DNA of 64,000 bases from contig NZ_FQVX01000001.1 in the NCBI RefSeq assembly GCF_900129495.1, positions 496,001 to 560,000 on the forward strand. Reading direction: 5' to 3'. Position numbers and translations under genes: made by a program. Source of the stretch: Geodermatophilus nigrescens. GTDB taxonomy: Bacteria > Actinomycetota > Actinomycetes > Mycobacteriales > Geodermatophilaceae. Below, piece by piece: positions 44,451 to 58,169 of the stretch (its first letter is position 1; the number at the start of each line of letters is the position of its first letter). The notes under the pieces were generated by a model, which worked only from the letters and a program-made list of their open reading frames with translations, made no database searches and was not told the origin of the DNA.

Positions 44451-45323
44451 ATGATCGCTGCCATGACGGAGGACCTGGACGCGCGCCTCTGGCGGCTGCA
44501 GGCCTCCGAGGACGCCGACGAGCTCATCGAGCTGGGCTGCGACCTCGCCGAGGCCGGCCGGCAGACCGACGCCGAGTGGTGCTTCCGCCGCGCGGCGTCG
44601 CTCGGCGACGTCACCGGCTACTACGACCTGGGCAACAGCCTGGCCGCGCAGGAGCGGTGGTCGGAGGCCGTGGACGCCTACGAGGTGGCGCTGGCCGGCG
44701 GCGAGTCCGACGCCTGGCGCAACCTCGGGCTGGTGCTCGAGCAGCTCGGCGACCTCGCCGGCGCCATGGCCGCCTACCGCGGCGCGGCGGCGGCCGGCGA
44801 CACCGAGGGCGGGCTGCAGCTGGCGTTCCTGCTGCGGGAGCAGGGGGAGCGCGAGCAGGCGCTCGAGGTCGCGCGGGGCCTCGCGGCCGCGGGCGACGAC
44901 GAGGCCGACGCCGTCGCCGCCTGCTGGGAGTGGTGCGCCACCCTCGACCCGGCGCTGGAGGACCGGCTGCGGGCGGGCGCCGCGCACTTCGCCGCCGCCC
45001 GCGCCGACCTCGCCGCGCTGCTGCTGCAGACCGGCCGCGCCGCCGAGGCCCGCTCGGTGCTCGAACGCGGCGCCAAACTCGGCGAGCAGGTGGCCTGGCT
45101 GCCGCTGGGCAACCTGTACCGCGAGCAGCTGGGCGACGACGAGGCCGCCGAGGAGGCGTACCGCGCCGGCATCCAGGCCGGCGACTCCTACTGCCACCAC
45201 AACCTCGGCGTGCTGCTGGCCGACCGCGGCGACATCGCCGGCGCGGCCGAGGAGTTCGAGCGCGGCGCCGCCGCCGGCGACCAGCTCGCCGCGGCCGCGC
45301 TCAAGCTGCTGCAGGAGAGCTAG
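44451..45323 (+). CDS. TPR / Sel1-like repeat protein
   Basis: 290 aa of helical repeats: [80 protein letters not shown] and [20 protein letters not shown] are five clear TPR units. There is no signal peptide or catalytic domain, so it is probably a cytoplasmic scaffold. ATG 44451 follows GGGGGCGG; ATG 44463 ([10 protein letters not shown]) is an alternative start. It ends in a CTAG shared with the facing SMP-30 gene. Confidence 0.85.
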   Translation: MIAAMTEDLDARLWRLQASEDADELIELGCDLAEAGRQTDAEWCFRRAASLGDVTGYYDLGNSLAAQERWSEAVDAYEVALAGGESDAWRNLGLVLEQLGDLAGAMAAYRGAAAAGDTEGGLQLAFLLREQGEREQALEVARGLAAAGDDEADAVAACWEWCATLDPALEDRLRAGAAHFAAARADLAALLLQTGRAAEARSVLERGAKLGEQVAWLPLGNLYREQLGDDEAAEEAYRAGIQAGDSYCHHNLGVLLADRGDIAGAAEEFERGAAAGDQLAAAALKLLQES

Positions 45324-46231
45324 ACCGCCTCGCGGATGCCGGCCAGCGGGCCGCGGTAGGGGTCGGCCGGCGGCCCGGTGACGCCCGGCCGCACGGTGAA
45401 CAGCCGCCCCGCCCCGTCCTCGTCCTCCTCGCCGGAGGCGGTGCTGACGACCAGCAGGTCGCGGCCGGGCCCGGCGAACGCGCAGCTGGAGGTGTGCGCG
45501 ACGCCGACCTCGACGACGGCCAGCAGGTCGCCGTCGGGGGACCAGCGGCGCACCTGGCCGCCGCCCCACATCGCCGTCCAGAGGCAGCCCTCGTCGTCGA
45601 CGGTCAGCCCGTCGGCCACGCCGTCGACGCCGCCGGTCTCCAGCAGCACCCGCCCGGCGGAGAACGTGCCGGCGTCCGGGTCGTAGGCGAAGGCGTGCAC
45701 CAGGCCGGGCCCGGAGTCGGACAGGTACACGGTGCGGCCGTCGGGCGACCAGCCGAGCCCGTTGGAGACGGTGAGCCCGTCGAGCACGGGAGCCACGGTG
45801 CCGTCGAGGTCGAGCCGGTAGAGGCTGCCCGCGCCCGGCCGCTGGTCGAACGCCATGGTGCCGGCGAAGAAGCGGCCCGCCCGGTCGCAGGCGCCGTCGT
45901 TCATGCGCGTGCCACCGGCCTCCTCGCTGCCGCCCTCGCGGGCCAGGTCGACCAGCACGCGGGCGGTGCCGTCCCCGTCCACGTGGGTGAACCCGCCGCC
46001 GGCCGCGGCCACCCAGCCGCCCGCCGTCGCGGGTGCGGCCACCCCGACGGTGTCGCCGGCGCGGAACGAGCCGGTGTCGCGCAGGCCGCCGTCGTCGCCG
46101 ACCGCGCCGCGGCGCACGACCCCGGCGGAGATGTCGACCCACAGCAGCTCGCCGCGGTCGGCGTCCCAGACGGGACCCTCCCCGTGGGCGGCGGGAGCGG
46201 GGGCGGCGGGCGTGGCGCGGAGGGTCTGCAC
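45320..46231 (-). CDS. SMP-30/gluconolactonase family protein
   Basis: 303 aa, six-bladed beta-propeller. Metal ligands fit [20 protein letters not shown] (Glu), [18 protein letters not shown] (Asn/Asp), [20 protein letters not shown] (Asn) and [20 protein letters not shown] (Asp). It hydrolyses a sugar lactone or similar ester. GTG 46231 gives a normal length. It stands alone, back to back with ppc (57 nt between starts). Confidence 0.93.
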   Translation of the reverse strand: MQTLRATPAAPAPAAHGEGPVWDADRGELLWVDISAGVVRRGAVGDDGGLRDTGSFRAGDTVGVAAPATAGGWVAAAGGGFTHVDGDGTARVLVDLAREGGSEEAGGTRMNDGACDRAGRFFAGTMAFDQRPGAGSLYRLDLDGTVAPVLDGLTVSNGLGWSPDGRTVYLSDSGPGLVHAFAYDPDAGTFSAGRVLLETGGVDGVADGLTVDDEGCLWTAMWGGGQVRRWSPDGDLLAVVEVGVAHTSSCAFAGPGRDLLVVSTASGEEDEDGAGRLFTVRPGVTGPPADPYRGPLAGIREAV

Positions 46232-46275
46232 GGGCGGCCAGGTGCCCGCGACACAGGCGCGTCACACGGACCCCG

Positions 46276-46281
46276 GATACT
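46276..46281 (+). promoter_or_regulatory. Candidate -10 of leaderless ppc
   Basis: GATACT ends 7 nt before the ppc ATG at 46289 and no SD is present, so transcription probably starts at the ATG. Confidence 0.5.
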
Positions 46282-46288
46282 GCGCTGC

Positions 46289-49092
<2,804 letters not shown>

Positions 49093-49096
<4 letters not shown>

Positions 49097-50022
49097 AGGG
49101 CGGTCACCGGCAGCCGCTCGCGCTCCAGCCACGCCGCCAGCCGGTCGCCGTCCCAGGGGCGGCGCCGGCGGGCGGCGGCCAGCGCGAGCCCGCGCGGCAG
49201 CTCGAGCAGGGCCAGCGCGATGCCGGCCGCGCCGGGCAGGTCGCCCTCGCGGAGGTGGGCGAGCACGGCGCGGGGGCGGCGGGCGAGGAAGGCCGCCGTC
49301 TCCCGCACCGGCCGCCGCGCGTGCTGCGGGAGGAGCACCTGCGTCGTGCGGGCGTAGTGCCACTCGCGCAGGAACACCCCGCGGGCGCTGCGCCCGCCCT
49401 TGCCGTGCCGGAAGACGGTGCCGGGCACCCGCAGCAGCAGGTGCCCGGCCGCGCGCAGGCGCCAGGAGGCGTCGCGGTCCTCGTTGTAGAAGAAGTAGGC
49501 CGGGTCGAAGCCGCCGGCGGCGAGGAACTCCGCGCGCCGGACGAGCAGCGCGGTGCCGGGCAGGTCGCCGGCGGGGAACGGCGGGCCGGGCGGCTCGTCG
49601 GCCTCGCCGGGGCCGTGCACCGCCGGCGCGGCCCAGACCGCGCGGGGCTCGGCGTCCAGCACCTCGGCGAGCCGGCGCAGCATGCTGGGGTCGGGCTCGC
49701 CGTCGGAGTTGACCAGCGCCACGTAGCGGCCGCGGCAGGCGTCGAGCGCGAGGTCCATGGCGCGGGCGAAGCCGAGGTTGCGCGGCGCGGTCAGCACCCG
49801 CCGGTCGGCGTCCGGGTAGCGGGCCAGCTCCGCGCGGGCCGCGGCCGACGTGGCCGGCGCGGGGGCATTCTCCACCAGCAGGGCCCGCCCGCGCCAGTCC
49901 CGGCCGGTGGCCGCCGCAACGGCGGCGTGGTGGCGGGCGAGCAGGGCGGGGTCCTCGCGGTGCACGAGGAGGACCAGGTCGACGTCGTCGAGGCCGGTGC
50001 GGGCGGGCGCGGGTGCGGACAC
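49093..50022 (-). CDS. Family 2 glycosyltransferase (rhamnosyltransferase-like)
   Basis: 309 aa, GT-A fold. [20 protein letters not shown] opens the nucleotide-binding fold; [20 protein letters not shown] then [15 protein letters not shown] holds the DxD-like metal site (NSD); [20 protein letters not shown] is the acceptor/catalytic region (ED). No TM is seen apart from a weakly hydrophobic C-terminal helix. The likely product is a cell-surface glycan linkage. No glycan gene cluster surrounds it. Confidence 0.9.
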
Positions 50023-50088
50023 CTCCGCGCCCTACCCCGCCCGGTGGCCTACCTTGCCGGGGAGGGCGGACGGCGAGGCGGGGGGACC

Positions 50089-51155
50089 GTGACGGGAACG
50101 GGGACCATGCGGGTCGCGGCGTCCGGGGCCGACCTCCACGCCGCGGCACGGCTGCTCGGCGTCGCGCCCGCCGCGCTCGCGCCCGAGCTGCTCGACCCCG
50201 GCGCCCGGCTCCTCGTCGGCGACGACGCCGCCGCGCACCTGCGCCGCCGCTGGACCGACGAGGGCACCACCGAGGCGGTCGTCGTCCACCGGTCCACCCA
50301 CGTCACCGACCGGGCCGCGCTGCTCGCCGTCGCCTCCGCCTGGGGCTGCGCGACGGTGCGCGACGCGGGCACCGGCCGCGTGCTCGAGGTGCCCCCGCCC
50401 GCGGCGGACGCCCCGCTGACCGAGCGCTTCGCCCACCTCGCCGCGCTGGCCGCCACCCGGGTGGAGGTGGCCGTGGCGCTGGCCCGCGACACCGGCCGTG
50501 ACCACCGCAAGGACGACGGCAGCTGGTCGATCGCCGCCGACGACGCCGCGCACGACGCCGCGGTGGAGGTGCTGCGCCCGCTCGGCGTGCCGGTGCTGTC
50601 GGAGGAGCGGCCCGACCCGTCGGTGCGCGGCGACCAGCCCTGGATCGTCCTCGACCCGCTCGACGGCACCGGCAACTTCCGCGCGGGCCTGCCGCCGTGG
50701 GCGTTCTCGGCGGCGCTGGTGCACGACGGCGAGCCGGTGGCCGGGCTGGTGGTCGACCTGTCGTCGGGGCGCCGCTGGGCCGGGGGCCGCGACGCCGGCG
50801 CGCAGCGGGACGGGGCACCGGCGTCCGTGCGCGAGGGCAGCACCGTCGTCGCGCCGTCGGGCCGGGTGGTGCGGGTGCCGGCCACCGCCTGGCGGGTGCG
50901 GGTCACCGGCTGCACCGCCGTCGACCTGTGCCTGGTGGCCGACGGCTCGGCCGGCGCCTGGCACGACCTCGACCGAAGCGGCACCCACGTCCACGACGTC
51001 GCCGGGGGCCTGGCCGTGCTGGCCGGGGCCGGCGGGGTGGCGCTGACGCCCGAGGGCGGGCCGCTGCGGCTGGCGCCCGACACGGAGACGCTCATCCGGT
51101 TCGTCGCCGCGGCCTCCGAGACCGGCGCCCGCGACCTAATCGCCGCGGTGGGCAG

Positions 51156-51159
<4 letters not shown>
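50089..51159 (+). CDS. Inositol-monophosphatase/CysQ-family phosphatase with N-terminal extension
   Basis: 356 aa. The Li-sensitive phosphatase core is seen from about residue 130: SIAADDAAHDAAVEVL, LSEERPDPS (metal Glu), WIVLDPLDGTGNFRAGLP (DPxDGT metal site) and late HVHDVAGGLAVLAGAGG (Asp). Residues 1-120 (AASGADLHAAARLLGVAPAA and onward) are extra compared with ~260-aa family members and I do not recognise them. The GTG at 50089 follows a G-rich SD; ATG 50107 is an alternative. Substrate may be inositol phosphate, PAP or another sugar phosphate. Confidence 0.88.
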
Positions 51160-52577
<1,418 letters not shown>

Positions 52578-52652
52578 CCTGGCCCCGCCGGGTCGCCGTG
52601 CGCCAGATCACCGTCCCGGCGAGCCCACCGACCAGAGCAGAGGGGACCGCCC

Positions 52653-52961
52653 GTGTCCGTCGTCGTCGTCGCCACCATCAGCCCGAAGCCCGAGCACGCC
52701 GACGAGGTCCGCCAGGCGGTGCTCGAGACGGTGCCGCGGGTGCACGAGGAGCCCGGCTGCGAGCGCTACGCCCTGCACGAGGGCCGCGGGCAGCTGGTGA
52801 TGGTGGAGCAGTGGGAGAGCCCCGAGGCGCTCGCCACGCACGGCAAGGCCGAGGCGCTCACCGACCTCTCGAAGCGCCTCGACGGCAAGCTCACCGAGCC
52901 GCCGGCCGTCACGGTGCTCACCGCCGTCCCCGCCGGCGACCCCGCCAAGGGCGCCCTCTGA
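52653..52961 (+). CDS. ABM-domain monooxygenase-like protein (YgiN type)
   Basis: 102 aa ferredoxin-like dimeric alpha-beta-barrel: VVVVATISPKPEHADEVRQA, then VHEEPGCERYALHEGRGQLV and MVEQWESPEALATHGKAEAL. Resembles quinol monooxygenase/antibiotic biosynthesis monooxygenase proteins; many have no proven substrate. GTG 52653 after AGAGGGG. Followed by a 190-nt gap (52962-53151) holding no gene, only a short tandem repeat. Confidence 0.88.
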   Translation: MSVVVVATISPKPEHADEVRQAVLETVPRVHEEPGCERYALHEGRGQLVMVEQWESPEALATHGKAEALTDLSKRLDGKLTEPPAVTVLTAVPAGDPAKGAL

Positions 52962-53120
52962 CCCGAGCCGCCGCCGCTCGCGTCGAGTGGCCCTCTGCTG
53001 CCGATCACCACGGGTCCCCAGGTCTCGACGTCGCGTGCGCCGGTCGAGTTGCGGCCGGCTGCGGTCATCGCGGGCTGATGACCGCCATCAGCCGCATCTC
53101 GCCGCCCGAGCGCGACGGGG

Positions 53121-53144
53121 GACGTGGGACGTGGGACGTGGGAC
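53121..53144. repeat. 7-bp tandem repeat GACGTGG (three units and a partial)
   Basis: Units at 53121, 53128 and 53135, then GAC. It sits 8 nt beyond the stop codon of the 53152 gene. Probably slippage; too short for a functional claim. Confidence 0.6.
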
Positions 53145-53151
53145 AAGGTCC

Positions 53152-53490
53152 TCAGTCGGCCTCCGGATCGCGATGGGCGAAGTGGCCGACGGCCCTCAGG
53201 ACGTCGGCGAGCCAGACCATGCCGTAGGGGACCAGGTCGTCGGGATGGTCGGCGGCGATGCGTTCGAGCTGGTGGAGGCAGTCGTCCAGCGACCCCAGCG
53301 ACTGTGACGCCGCGGGGCGCTCCACGTCGTAGAGCTGCGGCGGGAACAGCGACCAGAAGGAGTCGACCGGGAGCCGGACCTCGTCGCCGGCGAGCTCGCG
53401 GACGTGCCGCAGGAGGACGTCGAAGCTGCGGCGCAGCAGGTCCAGCGGGACGACGAGGTCCTGCTGCTCCTGCCCGGGCGGGGTCGTCAC
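53152..53490 (-). CDS. Hypothetical protein, last gene of a phr-nei operon
   Basis: 112 aa, soluble, helical and acidic (PLDLLRRSFDVLLRHVRELA, and DDCLHQLERIAADHPDDLVP). No family recognised. GTG 53490 starts 1 nt after the nei stop, so it is co-expressed with nei and photolyase. A link to DNA repair is inferred from position only. Confidence 0.72.
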   Translation of the reverse strand: MTTPPGQEQQDLVVPLDLLRRSFDVLLRHVRELAGDEVRLPVDSFWSLFPPQLYDVERPAASQSLGSLDDCLHQLERIAADHPDDLVPYGMVWLADVLRAVGHFAHRDPEAD

Positions 53491-53491
53491 C

Positions 53492-54301
53492 TCAGACGGC
53501 CTGGCAGACGGGGCACCAGTAGAGGTTGCGGCCGACCATCTCCTCGGTCCGCACCTCGGTGCCGCAGATCCGGCACGGCAGGCCGGTGCGCCGGTACACG
53601 TAGTGCGCGTCCTCCCGGCGCACCGCGCCCGAGCGTCGGGAGCGGTCGGCCGGCTGGGTGGTGACGATGCGGCCCATCCGGACGCCGGCGCGCAGGAGCA
53701 CCACCAGGTCGTCCCACAGCGCCTGCCACTCCTGCGCCCCCACGTCGCGGCCCGGCCGGAACGGTGAGATGCGGTGCCGGAAGAGGATCTCGGCGCGGTA
53801 GACGTTGCCGACGCCGGCCAGCACCGCCTGGTCCATGAGCAGCGCGCCGACCGCCGTCCGGCTGCGGCCGACCTTCGCGTAGGACAGGGGCCCGCCGCGC
53901 CGGGTGCGCAGCGGATCGGGGCCGAGCCGGTCGAGGATGGCGTCCACCTCGGGCTGGGTGAGGACGTCGCACGCGGTCGCGCCGCGCAGGTCGGTCCACA
54001 CGCCCTCGCCCTTCGGCCCGTCGGCCACCCAGCGCATGCGCAGCGCGCCGCGTGGGGCAGGCGGGTCGCCGACGCCGGTCGTGTAGGTGCCGTAGAGGCC
54101 CAGGTGCACGTGCAGCACGTCGCCGCCGAAGTCGGCGAACAGGTGCTTGCCGTAGCTGGTGACCCCCTCGACGACGCGGCCGTCGAGCAGTGCGGCGCCC
54201 GCGGCGAACCGCCCCTGCGGGCTGGTCACGTGCACCGGCCGGCCGGCGAACAGCTCCGACTGCTCCCTCGCCAGCCGGTACAGGGTGTGGCCCTCAGGCA
54301 T
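53492..54301 (-). CDS. nei: Endonuclease VIII / Fpg-Nei family DNA glycosylase
   Basis: 269 aa. The mature N-terminus PEGHTLYRLA supplies the catalytic Pro2 and Glu3; beta-lobe Lys is in SYGKHLFADFGG; the H2TH region is AVLAGVGNVYRAEILFRHRI; the zinc finger is CRICGT...CPVC. PEGH rather than PELP marks Nei (oxidised pyrimidines) instead of Fpg. It overlaps the photolyase gene by 8 nt. Confidence 0.94.
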   Translation of the reverse strand: MPEGHTLYRLAREQSELFAGRPVHVTSPQGRFAAGAALLDGRVVEGVTSYGKHLFADFGGDVLHVHLGLYGTYTTGVGDPPAPRGALRMRWVADGPKGEGVWTDLRGATACDVLTQPEVDAILDRLGPDPLRTRRGGPLSYAKVGRSRTAVGALLMDQAVLAGVGNVYRAEILFRHRISPFRPGRDVGAQEWQALWDDLVVLLRAGVRMGRIVTTQPADRSRRSGAVRREDAHYVYRRTGLPCRICGTEVRTEEMVGRNLYWCPVCQAV

Positions 54302-55667
54302 CGCGCACCGCCTGGTAGCGGGCCAGCGCCACCTGGCGCTCCTCCGCGTGGTCGACGATCGGCGCCGGGTAGCCGTCCGGCGGGCCGCCGGGCATGGTCC
54401 ACGGCTCGTGCACGTACCGGTCGGGGACGTCCCGCAGCTCGGGAACCCAGCGCCGCACGTAGGTGCCGTCGGGGTCGAACTGCTGGCCCTGCCGGGTCGG
54501 GTTGAACACCCGGTAGTACGGCGAGGGGTCGGTGCCGGTGCCCGCGACCCACTGCCAGCCGTGGTGGTTGCTGGCGATGTCGCCGTCGACGAGGTGGTCG
54601 TGGAAGTAGACCGCCCCGCGCCACCAGTCGACGTGCAGGTCCTTGGTGAGGAACGACGCGACGATCATGCGGACCCGGTTGTGCACCCAGGCCTCGCCGT
54701 GCAGCTGCCGCATCCCGGCGTCGACGATCGGGTAGCCGGTGCGGCCCTCCGCCCAGGCGGCGAAGTGCTCCTCGGCGACCGGACCGGTGTCGTAGCGCAT
54801 CCGCTGCATGTCCGGGTTGAACGCCGCGTGCGCGGTGTCGGGCCGGTGCCACAGGACGTCGGCGTAGAAGTCGCGCCAGATCAGCTCGCCCACGAAGCGC
54901 TCCACCGCCTCGCCGTGGTCCTCGGCCAGCGGCTCCGCCTCGGCGACCAGCGTGCGCGGGTGCAGGGTGCCGTACTTCAGGTGCGGCGACAGGCGGCTGG
55001 TGCCCGCGGTGCCGGGCAGGTTGCGGGTGTCGGCGTACCCGGCGAGCCGCTGCTCGCGGAACAGCGCCCAGGCGTCGTGCGCCGCGGCCTCGCCCGCCGG
55101 CGGCAGCTGCGTGCCGTCGAGGTCCTGGGCGGGCGGCAGGTCCTCCGAGCGGAGGCCCTCGGCCCACGGGACCGCGTCGGGCCGGGGCGCGGGGGAGTGG
55201 ATCCCGCGGGCCCGCCAGGCCCGGGCGAACGGCGAGTAGACCTTGAACGGCGTGCCGTCGTTCTTCGTCAGCCGCCCGGGCGTGACGCCGTAGGGCGAGC
55301 CGGTGCGCACGAGCGGGACGTCGCCGAGCGCCCGCTCGACGGCGGTGTCGCGGGCGCGGCCGTACACGCCGGCGTCGAAGGACACGTGCACGCTCTCCGC
55401 CCCGGTCTCGCGGACCAGGTCGGGCACCACCCGCGCCGGATCACCGGACCGGACGACCAGCGCCCCGCCGGTCTGCTCGCGCAGGTCGGCGAGGCAGTCC
55501 CGGAGGAACTGCCGGCGCGGCCGGCCCGACGGCTCCCACAGCCGCGGGTCGACGACGAAGACGGGCACGACGGCGCCGTCCGCGCCGGCGGCCTCGACCG
55601 CGGCGACGAGGGCCGGGTGGTCGCTCAGCCGGAGGTCTCGGCGGAACCAGAGGAGCGCGGTGGGCAC
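54294..55667 (-). CDS. phr: Class I deoxyribodipyrimidine photolyase
   Basis: 457 aa flavoprotein that splits UV pyrimidine dimers with light. The N-terminal antenna domain starts ALLWFRRDLRLSDHPALVAA. The FAD domain has TSRLSPHLKYGTLHPRTLVA, ELIWRDFYADVLWHRPDTAH, EAWVHNRVRMIVASFLTKDL and DIASNHHGWQWVAGTGTDPS, typical of CPD photolyases. GTG 55667. It leads an operon with nei and a small unknown gene, consistent with a sunlight-exposed habitat. Confidence 0.95.
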   Translation of the reverse strand: MPTALLWFRRDLRLSDHPALVAAVEAAGADGAVVPVFVVDPRLWEPSGRPRRQFLRDCLADLREQTGGALVVRSGDPARVVPDLVRETGAESVHVSFDAGVYGRARDTAVERALGDVPLVRTGSPYGVTPGRLTKNDGTPFKVYSPFARAWRARGIHSPAPRPDAVPWAEGLRSEDLPPAQDLDGTQLPPAGEAAAHDAWALFREQRLAGYADTRNLPGTAGTSRLSPHLKYGTLHPRTLVAEAEPLAEDHGEAVERFVGELIWRDFYADVLWHRPDTAHAAFNPDMQRMRYDTGPVAEEHFAAWAEGRTGYPIVDAGMRQLHGEAWVHNRVRMIVASFLTKDLHVDWWRGAVYFHDHLVDGDIASNHHGWQWVAGTGTDPSPYYRVFNPTRQGQQFDPDGTYVRRWVPELRDVPDRYVHEPWTMPGGPPDGYPAPIVDHAEERQVALARYQAVRDA

Positions 55668-55715
55668 CTCCGCCAGGCTAGGTGGCCGGGCGCGACGCCG
55701 CAGGCCAGCGGCCGG

Positions 55716-56036
55716 TCAGGTGTCGGCGGTGGCCAGGCCGAAGTGCGGCTTGTCGTCGTCGGCCACCAGGTCCAGCGTCTCCGGGTGCTGCTGGATGTAG
55801 TGGCGGACGAAGGAGCAGTAGGGGAGGACGTGCAGCCCGCGCTCGCGGGCGGCGTCGAGCACGCCGCTCACCAGGACCGTGCCGATGCCGCGGCCGCCCA
55901 TGCTCGGGTCGACCTCCGTGTGCGGCAGGGCCATCGTGCCGTCCTCGACGTGGTAGCTGGCCAGTCCGACGACCCGCTCGCCGACCCGCACCTCGAACCG
56001 CCCCTTCTCGGGGACGTCGACCACCGTGGTCTCCAT
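55716..56036 (-). CDS. Short GNAT-like N-acetyltransferase (YidJ/PF14542 type)
   Basis: 106 aa. VGLASYHVEDGTMALPHTEV is followed by the acetyl-CoA loop MGGRGIGTVLVSGVLDAARE (compare Q/RxxGxG/A) and LHVLPYCSFVRHYIQQHPE, which is diagnostic of this short GNAT group. Acceptor unknown. ATG 56036. The upstream gap to 56169 includes a short hairpin. Confidence 0.9.
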   Translation of the reverse strand: METTVVDVPEKGRFEVRVGERVVGLASYHVEDGTMALPHTEVDPSMGGRGIGTVLVSGVLDAARERGLHVLPYCSFVRHYIQQHPETLDLVADDDKPHFGLATADT

Positions 56037-56060
56037 CGCTGCGTTGCCACCTCCGCCTCG

Positions 56061-56080
56061 CCCCGGCGCCGTTGCCGGGG
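56061..56080. terminator. Short hairpin CCCCGGC-GCCGTT-GCCGGGG
   Basis: A 7-bp perfect stem with 6-nt loop between two same-strand genes, 25 nt upstream of the acetyltransferase ATG. It could terminate the 56170 gene's transcript or shape the next leader. Confidence 0.4.
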
Positions 56081-56169
56081 TCACGTCGTGCATCTGGGAC
56101 GGTAACGCCTCGCAGCCGCAGGTGTTTCCCCTCGACGGGGTGTCCCCCCGGCGCGTCGCGGCCGGGAGG

Positions 56170-56466
56170 TCACGGGCGCGGGTTCCTCCGGGTCCAGCCG
56201 CGCTCGTCGCGGCGCCCACCGAGGCCGGCCCGGCAGCGCCGGCACACCGCCTGCACCTCCTCGGCGTGGCGGCCCGACTCGGGCTGGACGTCGGCCCAGG
56301 TCACGTGCGGGAAGCGGGTCAGCCGGGAGCGCGACAGCGACAGCCCGCACACCGTCTCGTTGCGCCCGGGGTCCCAGGCGTGCACCTCACCGGAGGGGTA
56401 CCGGACGCCGTCGTCGGGGTCGACCCACTGGCCGCCGGCGGCGACGGCCGCGTTGCGCAGTGCCAT
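56170..56466 (-). CDS. Hypothetical protein with possible zinc-binding cysteines
   Basis: 98 aa. GVRYPSGEVHAWDPGRNETV, then CGLSLSR and, 40 residues later, CRRCRAGLGG (CxxC). With His residues this could be a small zinc-binding protein. Similar short proteins occur in actinobacteria without known function. ATG 56466 gives a sensible N-terminus. Confidence 0.7.
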   Translation of the reverse strand: MALRNAAVAAGGQWVDPDDGVRYPSGEVHAWDPGRNETVCGLSLSRSRLTRFPHVTWADVQPESGRHAEEVQAVCRRCRAGLGGRRDERGWTRRNPRP

Positions 56467-56494
56467 GCCGCCGTCCCTACCCCCGGACGGGTGG

Positions 56495-58039
56495 TCAGTG
56501 CGGCCGGCCGGGCACCGTCTGCGGGTCCAGCCCGGTGCGCACCCGCCAGGCGGACAGCGCCGTGCCCAGCCGCGTGCGCTGGCCGGGCTCGTCCACCGGC
56601 GCCCCGAGCAGGCGCTCGATGCGCGTCAGCCGCGCGTACAGCGTCTGGCGGCGGATGCCCAGCACCTCCGCCGTCCGCGTCTTGCTCATGCCGGTGGCCA
56701 CGTGGGCGTCGAGGGTGCGCAGCAGGTCCGTCCCGTGGGCGGCGTCGTGGTCGAGCAGCGGCCCGAGCTGGGCGGTCACGAACGCGGCCAGCGCGGCGCC
56801 GTCGACGCTGCCCGCCAGCAGCCGGTGGACGGCGAGGTCCTGGGCCAGCACGACCGGGTGCCGGCCGCCGATGCGGCGGGTCATGGCGACGAGCTCGCGG
56901 GCCTCGGCCACCGCGTCGGGCACGGCCGCGAGGTCGGCGACGGGGTCCGCGACCGCCACGGTCCGGACGGCGGGGTCCGGCGTGCCCGCGCACAGCAGGG
57001 CCCGCATCCGCTCGGCGGCCTCCCGCTGGCGCCGCTGCGCCGACCGCGGCCAGCCCCGGCCGAGGACGACGACGCTGCTGCCGGCGGCCCCGGCCAGGCA
57101 GCGGCCCAGGACGGCCTCGGCCGCCTCGCGCACCGCGGGCACCGCCTCGCTCGCCGGGGTGCGCCGGTCGAGCTCCACGGCGGCCACCAGCAGCGGCGTG
57201 CCCGCGGGGTGCGGCCAGCCGGCAGCGGCCAGGCGGTCGCGCAGGTCGCCGGCCGACACCAGCACCCCGGCGACCAGGTCGGTGACCACCGCCTGGGCCA
57301 GCGACGGGCGTGAGCCCGGGTCGGGGTGGCGGCCGAGCTCGAGGGCGACCGCCACCGCCGCGCGCTCGGCGACCCCGCTCCGGCGCGGCGTCGCCCGGCC
57401 GTGCAGCACCAGGCGGCCCACCGGCCCGTGCGGGCCGCGGACCTCGGCCCCGCAGCGCTCCGCCGAGTCGTCCAGCCCGTGCGGGCTGCTGCGCTCGACC
57501 ACCCGGCCGTCGACGTCGAGGAGCTCCACCGGGCAGTCGGCCAGGCGGGACGTGGCGTGCAGCAGGGCGGCCAGCCCCTGCCCGGACACCACCAGGCCGA
57601 GCAGCTCCTGCCAGACCGGCTCCCCGGCGCGCCGCCAGGACAGCTTCCGGCGCAGCAGCAGCTCGTGGAAGTCCTCGACCATCCGCACGAACGGCACCAC
57701 CTCGCGCAGCGCGAGCAGCACCATCCCGCGGCGCCGCGCCGTCTCCACCAGCTCCGCCGGGACGGCGGCGAAGGAGCGCCCGACCTCCAGCGCGAGGGCG
57801 GTGCAGCCGGCGTCGGCGAGCTGCTCGGCGTAGTCGGTCACCTGCTGCGCCGAGCGGCCGTGCAGCCCGAGGCCGGTGGTGAGCAGCAGCTCCCCGCCGG
57901 CCAGCAGGCCGGCCATCTCGTAGACCTCCGAGGAGTGCACCCAGCGGACGACGGCGGCGTGCGGGTCACCGGCCAGCACCTCGGGCGCGGCGGCGCGGAC
58001 GGCGGGCAGCTCGAGCACCTCGGCCACGGTCGGCAGCAC
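56495..58039 (-). CDS. PucR-family transcriptional regulator
   Basis: 514 aa. The N-terminal purine-catabolism (PucR) domain begins LPTVAEVLELPAVRAAAPEV and includes GGELLLTTGLGL; a GGDEF-like middle region follows. The C-terminal PucR HTH is LRTLDAHVATGMSKTRTAEV, then LGIRRQTLYARLTRIERLLG. It is divergent from a cytosine deaminase/permease pair, which it presumably regulates in response to a nucleobase. GTG 58039 is chosen; a longer frame to 58396 would overlap the divergent gene. Confidence 0.92.
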   Translation of the reverse strand: MLPTVAEVLELPAVRAAAPEVLAGDPHAAVVRWVHSSEVYEMAGLLAGGELLLTTGLGLHGRSAQQVTDYAEQLADAGCTALALEVGRSFAAVPAELVETARRRGMVLLALREVVPFVRMVEDFHELLLRRKLSWRRAGEPVWQELLGLVVSGQGLAALLHATSRLADCPVELLDVDGRVVERSSPHGLDDSAERCGAEVRGPHGPVGRLVLHGRATPRRSGVAERAAVAVALELGRHPDPGSRPSLAQAVVTDLVAGVLVSAGDLRDRLAAAGWPHPAGTPLLVAAVELDRRTPASEAVPAVREAAEAVLGRCLAGAAGSSVVVLGRGWPRSAQRRQREAAERMRALLCAGTPDPAVRTVAVADPVADLAAVPDAVAEARELVAMTRRIGGRHPVVLAQDLAVHRLLAGSVDGAALAAFVTAQLGPLLDHDAAHGTDLLRTLDAHVATGMSKTRTAEVLGIRRQTLYARLTRIERLLGAPVDEPGQRTRLGTALSAWRVRTGLDPQTVPGRPH

Positions 58040-58061
58040 CCGCGGACCGTGGCCGGGCGGC

Positions 58062-58107
58062 GGACACCGTGTCAAGCGATCGGCCGCCTCGGCCGCACGC
58101 GGTGTCC
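58062..58107. promoter_or_regulatory. Candidate PucR operator in the divergent intergenic region
   Basis: GGACACCG (58062-58069) and CGGTGTCC (58100-58107) form a perfect inverted repeat with a 30-nt spacer containing two CGGCCG blocks. It lies between the pucR start (58039) and the deaminase start (58170). Confidence 0.5.
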
Positions 58108-58169
58108 CTTGTCCCGCGGGCGCGCTGCGACTTCGCTGCGAGGTCACGACGTCGTCCCGAGGAGAGCCC

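Noticed and set aside
53121-53144. GACGTGG tandem repeat as an origin iteron or CRISPR
   Set aside because: Only three short units with no AT-rich region, rep gene or spacers nearby.
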